This document shows positions 1-7,597 of a DNA stretch of 64,000 bases, in pieces. The translations under genes and the position numbers were made by a program. This DNA comes from CAWJLS01 sp963843755. GTDB taxonomy: Bacteria; Acidobacteriota; Thermoanaerobaculia; Multivoradales; DATKCC01. The stretch is from assembly GCA_963843755.1 (NCBI GenBank), contig CAWJLS010000009.1, forward strand, positions 62,001-126,000, in the 5' to 3' direction. Position 1 is the first letter of the stretch. Every line of letters begins with the position of its first letter. The notes under the pieces are model-generated. The model saw nothing but the letters and a program-made list of their open reading frames with translations. It was not told the origin of the DNA and ran no database searches.

Positions 1-934
1 GGCCTCCCGGCGACCCCGGAGGCAGCACCGCCAAGGCCCGCGGCCGCCACGGCCGGCGCTCGCCACCCACGTCCCGCAGATCCTCCCCGGCCGGGGTCCA
101 CGTCGCCCCGCCGTCGGTGCTCACCGAGACCCCGGTGTAGCCCGGGTGCTCGGCCAGGGCGAAGACGGTCGACGGATCCTCCGCGGAGAACGCGATCGCG
201 GCCGGCGTGGCGACCAGACCGGCGTTGCCCAGCCCGGTCGAGGAGGCGCTCCAGTGTGCCCCGCCGTCGGTGGACTTGAACAGCCCTTGCCGGTCGACCG
301 CGGCGAAGAGGGTCTCGGGGCGGCGCGGGTCGATCGCCAGCGCCCGGACGACGCCGTCGGCGAGGCCGCGCGAGACCCGCCGCCAGCTCCCGCCGCCGTC
401 GAGGCTCCGCCAGACGCCCCGGCTGGTCCCGGCGTAGAGGGTTCCGGGCGTGGACGGGACGATGGCGAGTGTGAAGACGAAAAAGCCGCGACGGATCGGC
501 AGACCGTCGTTGGTCGCCGACCACGACGCGCCGCGGTCGTGGCTCACCAGCACACCCTGGGCGGTGGTGGCGTACACCGTGTCCGGATCGGTCGGGTGGG
601 CGACGAGACCAAAAACCGAGTGCTCGAGCCCTTCGCGCGCCGGCCGCCAGGTGGCGCCGCCGTCGGCGCTGCGGAAGATCCCGCCCGAGCTCAAGCCGGC
701 GAAGACCAGCCCCGGCGCGGCCGGGCTCGCCGCCAGTGCCATGACGTCGCCGCCGTCGGGACCGAGCTGGACCCACTCCGCCAGGGCCCGGGCCGGCGCC
801 CCGGCCAGGACCGTCAGGAGCACGGCCAGCGCAAGGACGGTCGGCCATCCCCGTCGCCCGAACCGAGAGCGCGGCCCGCCGCGGGGACGGAGCGGTTCGT
901 TCGACGGGGCGGTGAGGCGATGTGGTAAGCGCAT
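1..934 (-). CDS. Secreted Asp-box (BNR/sialidase-like repeat) protein, C-terminus outside window
   Basis: The minus strand is open from an ATG at 934 to the left edge, giving about 311 residues. The N-terminus is Arg-rich and followed by a hydrophobic stretch (LALAVLLTVLAGAPARA), which reads as a signal peptide ending near residue 50. The rest holds five Asp-box motifs of the form S-x-D-x-G-x-x-W (RSADGGATW, VSHDRGASW, RSLDGGGSW, KSTDGGAHW, VSTDGGATW) spaced about 45-60 residues apart. This is the pattern of the BNR/YCF48-like beta-propeller family of secreted proteins. The family spans glycosidases, photosystem assembly factors and proteins of unknown role, so no enzymatic function is assigned. 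A promoter with a dyad lies 130-160 bp upstream (1064-1092). The rest of the propeller lies beyond position 1. Confidence 0.8.
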   Translation of the reverse strand, partial: MRLPHRLTAPSNEPLRPRGGPRSRFGRRGWPTVLALAVLLTVLAGAPARALAEWVQLGPDGGDVMALAASPAAPGLVFAGLSSGGIFRSADGGATWRPAREGLEHSVFGLVAHPTDPDTVYATTAQGVLVSHDRGASWSATNDGLPIRRGFFVFTLAIVPSTPGTLYAGTSRGVWRSLDGGGSWRRVSRGLADGVVRALAIDPRRPETLFAAVDRQGLFKSTDGGAHWSASSTGLGNAGLVATPAAIAFSAEDPSTVFALAEHPGYTGVSVSTDGGATWTPAGEDLRDVGGERRPWRPRALAVLPPGSPGG

Positions 935-1063
935 AGATGTCTCCTTCCTGCCGGGTGGATCTGACGCTCGTCAGGCGGCGACGTCGTGGGCTGGTCGGCC
1001 AAGAACGGCGTGAAACCGGAGGGTGTTCCGGCGGCGAGCGTCGGCTGACGGGTTGACGCGTAG

Positions 1064-1092
1064 ATGCTATTACAGCATTGCCGACACGTCAA
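1064..1092 (-). promoter_or_regulatory. Sigma70-type promoter with nested dyad upstream of the Asp-box gene
   Basis: Read on the minus strand there is TTGACG, a 17-nt spacer and TAGCAT. An inner palindrome ATGCT-N5-AGCAT (1064-1078) covers the -10 element. An outer inverted repeat, GGTTGACGCGT at 1051-1061 against its near complement at 1084-1094 (10 of 11 bases), surrounds it. This looks like a regulated promoter for the gene starting at 934. Confidence 0.5.
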
Positions 1093-1140
1093 CCGACCCG
1101 GCGGCGACAGGCGGGAGACAGCCGCCTCTCCATGGTGTCC

Positions 1141-2286
1141 TCAGCGGTCGATCGCGGTGTTCTCGGCATTCGCGGCATTCGCGGCATTCGCGGCTCGATT
1201 CCGCGGCGCGTCCAGCCCGGGGTGGGCGTAGAGCTGGACCGCTTCGCTGCCCAGGCGGTAGCGGTACTCGGCGTCCGAGATGCCGTTGTGCCACGAGCCG
1301 GCGGCCCGGGCACCGAGGTAGCCGGCGAAGAACAGGGCGAGGATCGCCGCGCCGTAGGCCGGCACCGGGATGCGCCGGCGCCTCGTCCACCCGATCCCCA
1401 GGGCGTCCTTGACCGGGCAGGCGGCCACGCAGTCCAGGCAGCCGGTGCACTCGGGGCTGGTGATCGCCGTCTTGCGCGACACCGGCAGCCGGGCGCCGCA
1501 CGCCTTGTCGCACAGCTTGCAGTCGATGCAGCTCACCGGGTCGCGGCGGATCTTGACCGGCGAGAACCAGGAGACCAGGCCGAGGAGCGCGCCGTAGGGG
1601 CAGAGGTAGCGGCACCAGAAGCCCTTCCAGAGGATCGACGCGGCGAGCAGCAGCGCCAGGACGCCCAGGGCCATGCTCGAGATCTCGACGAAGAACAGGC
1701 CCATGCGCACGTCCGAGAGGCGGTAGTAGGGGGATTCGATGAACGAGCGCACCGCGGCCGCCGGCATGCGCACGATCGCCCAGGCGAAGAACCCCAGCAG
1801 CAGGTACTTGAGAACGCGCAGCGGCACGTCGAGCCAGCGCCAGATCCGGAACGTGCGGCCGAAGAAGAAGCGCCCCACGCGCGCGGCGAGGTCCGACAGG
1901 AAACCGACCGGGCAGACCCAGGAGCAGAAGCTCTTGCGCGCCACCAGGGCGAGCGCCGCGAAGATCAGCAGCAGGACCGTGGCGGCCGGGTGCACGGCGT
2001 TGAGGCTGCCGTGGTAGGCCCAGTCGAAGACGCCGAGCAGCCCGCCGATCGGCAGGAAGCCCTCCACCCCGGGGGGCCGGGCGGGCAGGACCTGGGAACC
2101 CGCCCGCGCCGCCGCGACGAAGCGGGCGAACTGGACGCCGAGCAGCACGCAGGTGATCGCGAAGCCGCTCTGGACGAGGATGCGGAAGCGGAACGAGCGG
2201 TGCCACTTGCGCCCGACCCGGCCGCCGAGAAAGGCGGCGAGCCGGCGGAGCGTGGCGTGGACGCGAGGGAGGAGTGCGTCGGTCAT
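1141..2286 (-). CDS. NapH/CcoG-type membrane polyferredoxin
   Basis: This 381-residue protein has about five membrane segments and four cysteine clusters. Two are CxxxCP motifs at the ends of membrane helices (CSWVCPVG and CRYLCPYG). Two are ferredoxin-type 4Fe-4S clusters (CIDCKLCDKAC and CTGCLDCVAACPV). This arrangement is characteristic of the NapH/NosR/CcoG (YccM) family, which passes electrons between the quinone pool and periplasmic or membrane acceptors. No NapG, NosZ or Cco gene lies in the window, so the partner is unknown. The start at 2286 has AAGGA about 10 nt upstream. The C-terminal tail carries a NAANAANAANAEN repeat encoded by tandem 9-bp units. The gene is divergent from the M4 protease, with 180 bp between the starts. 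Confidence 0.85.
   Translation of the reverse strand: MTDALLPRVHATLRRLAAFLGGRVGRKWHRSFRFRILVQSGFAITCVLLGVQFARFVAAARAGSQVLPARPPGVEGFLPIGGLLGVFDWAYHGSLNAVHPAATVLLLIFAALALVARKSFCSWVCPVGFLSDLAARVGRFFFGRTFRIWRWLDVPLRVLKYLLLGFFAWAIVRMPAAAVRSFIESPYYRLSDVRMGLFFVEISSMALGVLALLLAASILWKGFWCRYLCPYGALLGLVSWFSPVKIRRDPVSCIDCKLCDKACGARLPVSRKTAITSPECTGCLDCVAACPVKDALGIGWTRRRRIPVPAYGAAILALFFAGYLGARAAGSWHNGISDAEYRYRLGSEAVQLYAHPGLDAPRNRAANAANAANAENTAIDR
1165..1191. repeat. Three tandem copies of a 9-bp unit (GGCATTCGC)
   Basis: Three perfect copies sit in frame in the 3' end of the polyferredoxin gene and encode the NAA repeat of its C-terminal tail. Similar 3-codon repeats occur in several other genes of this window. 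Confidence 0.9.
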
Positions 2287-2466
2287 GATGAGGAGTCCTT
2301 CGGTCGGTCGTCGGTCGGGAGTGGCGCTCGGCGCTCAATCAGGTCAATTCATCGCCTCGATGTCTGAATTATTTCACCACCTCTCGCCGTGACCACCGCC
2401 CGGCGACGCGGCACGGACCCACCCCGAGGGGTGGAGCCGCCGCGAGAGAGAGGGTAGAGTCGGACC

Positions 2467-4932
2467 ATGCGGAACATGACTGTGGTGGTCCTCACACTCT
2501 TGAGTCTCTTTGCGCTCGGCATCCCCGCGGCCCAGGCCGCTCCCGCCCGTGCCCCGTCCCCTGCCCCGACGCAGGCCGTGCGCTCCGCGCTCGCGGAGCT
2601 GTCGGCGACCGCCGGTGCCGAGGTCCGGGCGACGATCTCGCCACGCTCCGGCCGGGTCAGCTTCTTGCGCACGGCCCCGGGCTCCCCGATCCCGGTCCAC
2701 GGCTCGACGGCCGAGCAGCGCGCCCGGAGCTTCCTCGGCGAGCAGGCCGGCCTGTTCGGCTTCCGCTCCGTCGACGACCTGATCACCCTGCGGGTCAGCC
2801 CGGTCGACAAGGCCGGCATGGAGCACGTGCGCTTCCTCCAGACCTACCGCGGAGTGCCGGTCGCGGGTGGCGAGATCGGCGTCCACCTGCGCGGTGACGG
2901 GGTCGTGGCGGTCCACTCCAAGACCCTGCCGGACCTGGCCGGCCTCTCGACCGTCCCGACCTTGAGCGCCGACGCGGCCCGAAGCCTGGCGCGCGAATCG
3001 CTGAAGCGGACGGTCGACGCGGGTGTCACGCGGCCGGTCGCCCTGAGCACTCCGCGGCTCGAGATCCTCAACCGGGGGCACCTGGGCGGCCCGTCCTCCG
3101 CCACGCGCCTGGCCTGGTTCATCGAGGCGCGGCGGATCGATCTCCGGGAGTACCTCTGGGTGGACGCACAGAGCGGCCTGGTCCTGCTGCAGTTCAGCCA
3201 GCTCACCAGCGCCCTGGACCGCGCGATCTACGACGCGGACGACCCGAACGACGGCGTGTACAACGACCTGCCGGGGGCTCTGGTCCGGAGCGAGGGCGGT
3301 TCGGTGACCGGCGACACGGACGCCGACCTGGCCTACGACTACTCCGGCGACACCTACGACTACTACTCCACCGTCCACGGCCGCGACAGCTTCGACGACG
3401 CCGGCTCGACGATCATCTCCACCGTCCACTTCTGCCCGTCCGCCTCGGCCCAGGACTGCCCGTTCCAGAACGCGTTCTGGAACGGTGAGCAGATGGTCTA
3501 CGGCGACGGCTTCTCGGCGGCCGACGACGTCGACGCCCACGAGCTGACCCACGCGGTCACCGAGCGCACGGCCAACCTCTTCTACTACATGCAGCCGGGC
3601 GCCCTGAACGAGTCGTACTCCGACATCTTCGGCGAGACCATCGACCTGACCAACGGCGCCGGCACCGACACCTCCGGCGTGCGCTGGCTCCTGGGCGAGG
3701 ACGTGCCGGTCTTCGGGGCGATCCGCGACATGATGACGCCGACCGACTTCGGCGACCCGGGCAAGGTGAGCGACTCCGAGTACCGCTGCAACGACCCGGG
3801 GACCGACTCCGGCAACGTCCACACCAACAGCGGCGTGCCCAACCACGCCTACGCCCTGATGGTCGACGGCGGCACGTACAACAGCGTCACGGTCACCGGC
3901 ATCGGGCTGACCAAGGCCGCCAAGGTCGAGTACCGCGCGCTGACCCAGTACTTGCTCTCCGCCTCCGACTTCGAGGACAACGAGAACGCCCTGCTCCAGT
4001 CCTGCTCCGACCTGGTCGGCACCGACGGCATCGTCGCCACCGACTGCGACGAGGTGGCCGCCGCCCTGAGCGCCGTCGAGATGTCCGCCCCCTCGCCGTG
4101 CGGCAACCCGGCCGTCCCCGACCTGTGCCCGGCGGGCGACCAGAACACCGACCTCTTCTTCGACGACTTCGAGGAGCTGGCCGGCGGCGACGTCAACAAC
4201 CCCGCCCTGCTCAGCCAGTGGACCAGCGACGTCTTCTCGGGCGGCAACCATTGGAACGTCTGCTGTATCGGGGCCTACGCCACCAGCGGCACCGGCAACG
4301 CCTGGGGCTACGACGTCAACGCCACCGCGGACTCCGCGCTCGAGATGGTCTCCGACATCGCCGTGCCGTTCGGCGGCGCCTACTTCGAGTTCGACCACTC
4401 CTACGGCTTCGAAAACTCCGGCGTGGTCCGCTACTGGGACGGCGGCGTGCTCGAGATGAGCACCGACGGAGGGACGACCTGGTCCGACGCCGGCGGACTG
4501 ATCGTCGGCGGCGCGAGCTACGGCGGCACGATCAGCACGCTCGACAGCAACCCCCTCGCCGGACGCTCGGGGTTCGTCGCCGACAGCTACGGATACACCG
4601 CCAGCCGCCTCGACCTGTCGAGCCTGCGCGGCCAGAGCGTCCGCTTCCGCTTCCGGATCGGCACCGATTCGACGGGCAGCGACTACGGCTGGTTCATCGA
4701 CGACGCGCGCATCTTCACGTGCGCCGCCCCCGAATGCACCACGCCCGACCTGGTGATCACCTCCGGCACGGTCACCGGCGTGGACACCCGCTCCGCCTGC
4801 AACTCGGTCGCCGCCGGCGGCACCTTCGGCGTCGCCGGCACCGGCGACCTGACGTTGGATGCGCCGGTCGTGGTGCTGACCAGCGGGTTCTCGGTCCAGG
4901 ACGGAGGCAAGCTGGTGATCAAGACCCAGTAG
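2467..4932 (+). CDS. Secreted M4-family (thermolysin-like) metallopeptidase
   Basis: The 821-residue product begins with a signal peptide (MRNMTVVVLTLLSLFALGIPAAQA). A fungalysin/thermolysin propeptide region follows at about residues 60-230. The catalytic domain carries the zinc motif HELTH and the downstream Glu helix NESYSD, the zinc-ligand and catalytic signature of peptidase family M4. A beta-sandwich segment of about 200 residues follows at about 555-760. The last 50 residues (ending FSVQDGGKLVIKTQ) resemble the short beta-helical 3-coathanger stack domain of secreted proteins, possibly a sorting or surface-attachment element; that role is inference. Purine-rich AGAGAGGG lies about 10 nt before the ATG. 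The protein is predicted to mature by autocleavage outside the inner membrane and degrade extracellular protein. A strong terminator follows at 4975-5016. Confidence 0.92.
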   Translation: MRNMTVVVLTLLSLFALGIPAAQAAPARAPSPAPTQAVRSALAELSATAGAEVRATISPRSGRVSFLRTAPGSPIPVHGSTAEQRARSFLGEQAGLFGFRSVDDLITLRVSPVDKAGMEHVRFLQTYRGVPVAGGEIGVHLRGDGVVAVHSKTLPDLAGLSTVPTLSADAARSLARESLKRTVDAGVTRPVALSTPRLEILNRGHLGGPSSATRLAWFIEARRIDLREYLWVDAQSGLVLLQFSQLTSALDRAIYDADDPNDGVYNDLPGALVRSEGGSVTGDTDADLAYDYSGDTYDYYSTVHGRDSFDDAGSTIISTVHFCPSASAQDCPFQNAFWNGEQMVYGDGFSAADDVDAHELTHAVTERTANLFYYMQPGALNESYSDIFGETIDLTNGAGTDTSGVRWLLGEDVPVFGAIRDMMTPTDFGDPGKVSDSEYRCNDPGTDSGNVHTNSGVPNHAYALMVDGGTYNSVTVTGIGLTKAAKVEYRALTQYLLSASDFEDNENALLQSCSDLVGTDGIVATDCDEVAAALSAVEMSAPSPCGNPAVPDLCPAGDQNTDLFFDDFEELAGGDVNNPALLSQWTSDVFSGGNHWNVCCIGAYATSGTGNAWGYDVNATADSALEMVSDIAVPFGGAYFEFDHSYGFENSGVVRYWDGGVLEMSTDGGTTWSDAGGLIVGGASYGGTISTLDSNPLAGRSGFVADSYGYTASRLDLSSLRGQSVRFRFRIGTDSTGSDYGWFIDDARIFTCAAPECTTPDLVITSGTVTGVDTRSACNSVAAGGTFGVAGTGDLTLDAPVVVLTSGFSVQDGGKLVIKTQ

Positions 4933-4974
4933 CCGGCCCGGTCGCTCCCGCGGGAGCGCGTCGCGGAGCGGGAG

Positions 4975-5016
4975 GAGCCGCCGGACTCCACCAGAATCGG
5001 TGGGGGCCGGCGGCTC
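4975..5016. terminator. Bidirectional hairpin terminator between convergent genes
   Basis: Two 18-nt arms (GAGCCGCCGG...ACC and GGTGG...CGGCGGCTC) pair with two mismatches around the loop AGAATC. It lies between the 3' ends of the M4 protease and the converging secreted-protein gene. A smaller 16-bp palindrome (CGCTCCCGCGGGAGCG) is at 4943-4958. Confidence 0.75.
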
Positions 5017-5041
5017 AGGGACTGCAGAAGGTCAGCGAAGG

Positions 5042-6139
5042 TCAGTACGGCTCGAGCTCGCACGGCGGCAGGGCGACCTGGCCGGGAATCGCGCTATAGG
5101 GCTCGAGGCAGGGATCGGTCGGGCCGAGCTCCACGGAGACCGACTTGGAGCTGGACGCCGTGTGGCTGCCGCTGTCGGTCACCGTCACGCCGACCGTGTC
5201 GGTCCGGTAGATCCACCGGGGGGTGGAGCAGAAGGTTCTCGAGTAGCTCGCGCTGTTCGAGCCGACGGACGAGCCATTGTAGGTCCAGGCGTAGTTGGTG
5301 AAGCTGCCGGTGCCACCCGACGGATGCGCCGTCCAGGTGACCGTCTGGCAGCCGGAGGGCACGTAGACGTAGCTCGCGCCCGAGATGTAGACCGACAGCG
5401 GGAGACAACTGGAATTCGAGTCGGTCTGCTGGAAGAAGCCGAAGTCGTTGCTGCTCACGTACGCGCGGGCGTAGGCGTAGCAACTGTCCGCCGTCCCGGA
5501 GAGCGACGCGTAGGCGTAGCTGGAGACGTTCGTGCCCGGTCCGCTCGGATCGGTCTGGCTCTGGGTCGTGGTCACCCCGTTGGTGGTCGTCGACACGTAG
5601 GCGTAGGCATAGGTGCTGGCGACGTAGCTGCAGGTGTTGTAGAAGTAGGAGTCCGCCTGGGCGGTGGCGCCGGCGTAGGCGTACGCGTGATAGCCCCAAC
5701 CGATGTCGCACCCCGACGGGACCTGCAGCGCCATCGGCTGGAGGCTCGCCCCCTGGCCGTGCCTGGCGCGGTCGAGCTGGTCCTTGACCGACGCGAGCAG
5801 CTCCTGGTGGCCCTCGATCGCGTCCCACAGCTCGTCCGACGGGGCGACCACGTAGTCGGCTTGCATCCTGTCGAGCTCTCCGGCGAGCTGGTTCGCCGCC
5901 CAGGCCAGGCCGCGCACGCCGTGGGCCCAGGTCTCGACCCGGCCGTCCGCCAGCTCACGACGCATGACCTCGGGCGCGACCGTCTGCCAGCCGTCCTGGA
6001 GCAGATATTCGAGGGGATTGCCGAACGTGGGGCCCTGGACGCTCATGCCCAGGTCCCGCTCCCCCGCCGGAACGACTCCGGGGCAGAGCAGGCCGACCAA
6101 CACAACGAGTCCCAGACTGAGAAGAATGCGTTCTCTCAT
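5042..6139 (-). CDS. Secreted protein of unknown function with Ig/PKD-like C-terminal domain
   Basis: The start at 6139 is chosen because it has a GGAGGA ribosome site 5 nt upstream and gives a clean signal peptide (MRERILLSLGLVVLVGLLCPGVVPAG). The open frame extends upstream, but without a better start. The 365-residue product has a helical region at about 25-130 and then a Tyr/Ser/Thr/Ala-rich stretch with repeated YAYA motifs. It ends in a PKD/Ig-like fold of about 90 residues (tract TVTWTAHPSGGTGSFTNYAW, then VGVTVTDSGSHTAS). Paired cysteines suggest periplasmic or extracellular disulfides. No catalytic motif was found. A good promoter lies 195 bp upstream, leaving a long untranslated leader. 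Confidence 0.75.
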   Translation of the reverse strand: MRERILLSLGLVVLVGLLCPGVVPAGERDLGMSVQGPTFGNPLEYLLQDGWQTVAPEVMRRELADGRVETWAHGVRGLAWAANQLAGELDRMQADYVVAPSDELWDAIEGHQELLASVKDQLDRARHGQGASLQPMALQVPSGCDIGWGYHAYAYAGATAQADSYFYNTCSYVASTYAYAYVSTTTNGVTTTQSQTDPSGPGTNVSSYAYASLSGTADSCYAYARAYVSSNDFGFFQQTDSNSSCLPLSVYISGASYVYVPSGCQTVTWTAHPSGGTGSFTNYAWTYNGSSVGSNSASYSRTFCSTPRWIYRTDTVGVTVTDSGSHTASSSKSVSVELGPTDPCLEPYSAIPGQVALPPCELEPY

Positions 6140-6334
6140 CACGTCCTCCAGATCTTCGTGGAGATCCGAAACCGCCGCCAGGCCCTCTGGCCGGGCGTAC
6201 GGTGACTCCCGGAAGGTCCCGCGCCCCACGATGAGCACGGGCCGAGAGTCGACTGCACATGCCGGCGGTCCCGGGGAGGACGAAAGACCGTCGTGCGAAG
6301 CTCGCAAGCGACGACTGAGAGAAATCTTGTCCAG

Positions 6335-6363
6335 GTTATACCAGATATTACAAAATTTCGCAA
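6335..6363 (-). promoter_or_regulatory. Sigma70 promoter for the secreted protein at 5042-6139
   Basis: Read on the minus strand the element is TTGCGA, a 17-nt AT-rich spacer and TATAAC, within the most AT-rich patch of the surrounding kilobases. The predicted start site is roughly 190 nt upstream of the ATG at 6139, so the mRNA would have a long 5' leader. Confidence 0.6.
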
Positions 6364-6416
6364 TCGCGACTGTTCGCCGTAGCAAATTCCTCCGGCAGGG
6401 GGTATCCTGCGGGGCC

Positions 6417-7406
6417 GTGACCTTGCCGCACCCCTCCTCGCACCGCGTGCGGAGCGCCCTCCTTTCGCTCCTCGTGGCGTCGGCGGCGCTGCTCGCCGGC
6501 TGCGTCTCGTTCACGCCCTACGCGGCGGTGCGCCAGAGCGTCCCGCCGGAGAGCCTGCTCGAGATCGACGGCCACCTGGTCCACGTGGTCGACCGGGGGC
6601 CGCGCGACGGCGCCGAGGCGGTGGTGTTCATCCACGGCTTCGGCGCCTCGACCTACTCCTGGCGCAAGGTCACGCCGGAGCTGCCCGGCTACCGGACGGT
6701 CGCCATCGACCTGAACGGCTTCGGCTACACCGAACGCCCCGACGGGCTCGAGCCGTACACCCGGGACGGCCAGGTCGAGCTGATCCGGGGCGTGCTCGAC
6801 CGCCTGGGGCTGGGGCGGGTCCACCTGGTCGGCCACTCCTACGGCGGCGCCATCGTGCTGACCTTCGCCGACCGCTACCCGGAGCGCCTGCTCTCCCTGA
6901 CGGCGATCGACAGCGCCCGCCCCGACTACCCGGAGACCCGGCGGCGGACCATCGCCCGCTGGCGGCCGGCCCTCGACCTCTACCTACGGCTCTGGGCGCT
7001 CCACTACCGCTCGGTCGAACGGGCACTCGATCACTCGGTGTGGGACGACAGCCAGGTGACCCCGGAGCTGGTGGAGGCCTATCTCGAGCGGCTGCGGATC
7101 GAGGGGGCCGCGCGTGCCTACTACGGCGTCACCGCACCCGCGCCCGATCCGCCCGAGCCGGCGGAGGTGGTCCGGCTCGATCGGCTGAAGATGCCGGTGC
7201 TGGTGGTTTGGGGCATCGAGGACCCGGTCATCCCGATCGAGAAAGGCCGCCGCGCCACGGCCGAGGTGCCCTGCCACCGGTTCGTCGCCATCCCGGACTG
7301 CGGCCACCTGCCGATGGAAGAGCAGCCCGCGGCGCTGGCCGCGGCGCTCCGCGACTTCCTGGCCGACCCGCAGGCCGTCTGCGACGCACGCTCGACCCCG
7401 CAGTAA
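6417..7406 (+). CDS. Alpha/beta-hydrolase lipoprotein
   Basis: The frame is open far upstream. The GTG at 6417 is preferred because it is followed by a lipoprotein signal peptide (LLSLLVASAALLAGC, lipobox LAGC), giving 329 residues. The alpha/beta-hydrolase fold is shown by the oxyanion-hole motif HGFG, the nucleophile elbow GHSYGG, a DPVIP segment containing the expected catalytic Asp region, and GHLPMEE with the catalytic His. The family includes esterases, epoxide hydrolases and C-C bond hydrolases, and the substrate cannot be read from sequence. Lipidation places the enzyme at the periplasmic face of a membrane. It is divergent from the secreted protein at 5042-6139 and converges on prpE, with a hairpin between them. 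Confidence 0.85.
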   Translation: MTLPHPSSHRVRSALLSLLVASAALLAGCVSFTPYAAVRQSVPPESLLEIDGHLVHVVDRGPRDGAEAVVFIHGFGASTYSWRKVTPELPGYRTVAIDLNGFGYTERPDGLEPYTRDGQVELIRGVLDRLGLGRVHLVGHSYGGAIVLTFADRYPERLLSLTAIDSARPDYPETRRRTIARWRPALDLYLRLWALHYRSVERALDHSVWDDSQVTPELVEAYLERLRIEGAARAYYGVTAPAPDPPEPAEVVRLDRLKMPVLVVWGIEDPVIPIEKGRRATAEVPCHRFVAIPDCGHLPMEEQPAALAAALRDFLADPQAVCDARSTPQ

Positions 7407-7459
7407 GCCCAACCCCCAACCGACCGACCTCCGCGACTCAGGCTACCGGGCGCGGGCGT

Positions 7460-7488
7460 CCCCTTCCCCCCGCGAGGGCGGGAAGGGG
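7460..7488. terminator. Hairpin between convergent hydrolase and prpE genes
   Basis: CCCCTTCCC pairs with GGGAAGGGG around an 11-nt loop. It sits in the 191-bp gap between two converging genes and could stop transcription from either side. Confidence 0.55.
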
Positions 7489-7597
7489 ATCGAGGGGATG
7501 GGGGGAGATCCAGTGGATGATCTAGGTCGATCGGGCCGGCACACCCGGCGACGGAGAGTCTCGAGCCAAATCGTCACGGCGTGGGTTGTGCGCCATC

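Noticed and set aside
1140..1200. Short repeats that might suggest a CRISPR array
   Set aside because: The 9-bp repeats are directly tandem, in frame within a gene and have no spacers.
2374..4398. 674-codon minus-strand frame opposite the M4 protease
   Set aside because: Shadow of a gene with signal peptide and HELTH motif; Val/Gly/Asp-rich translation lacks features.
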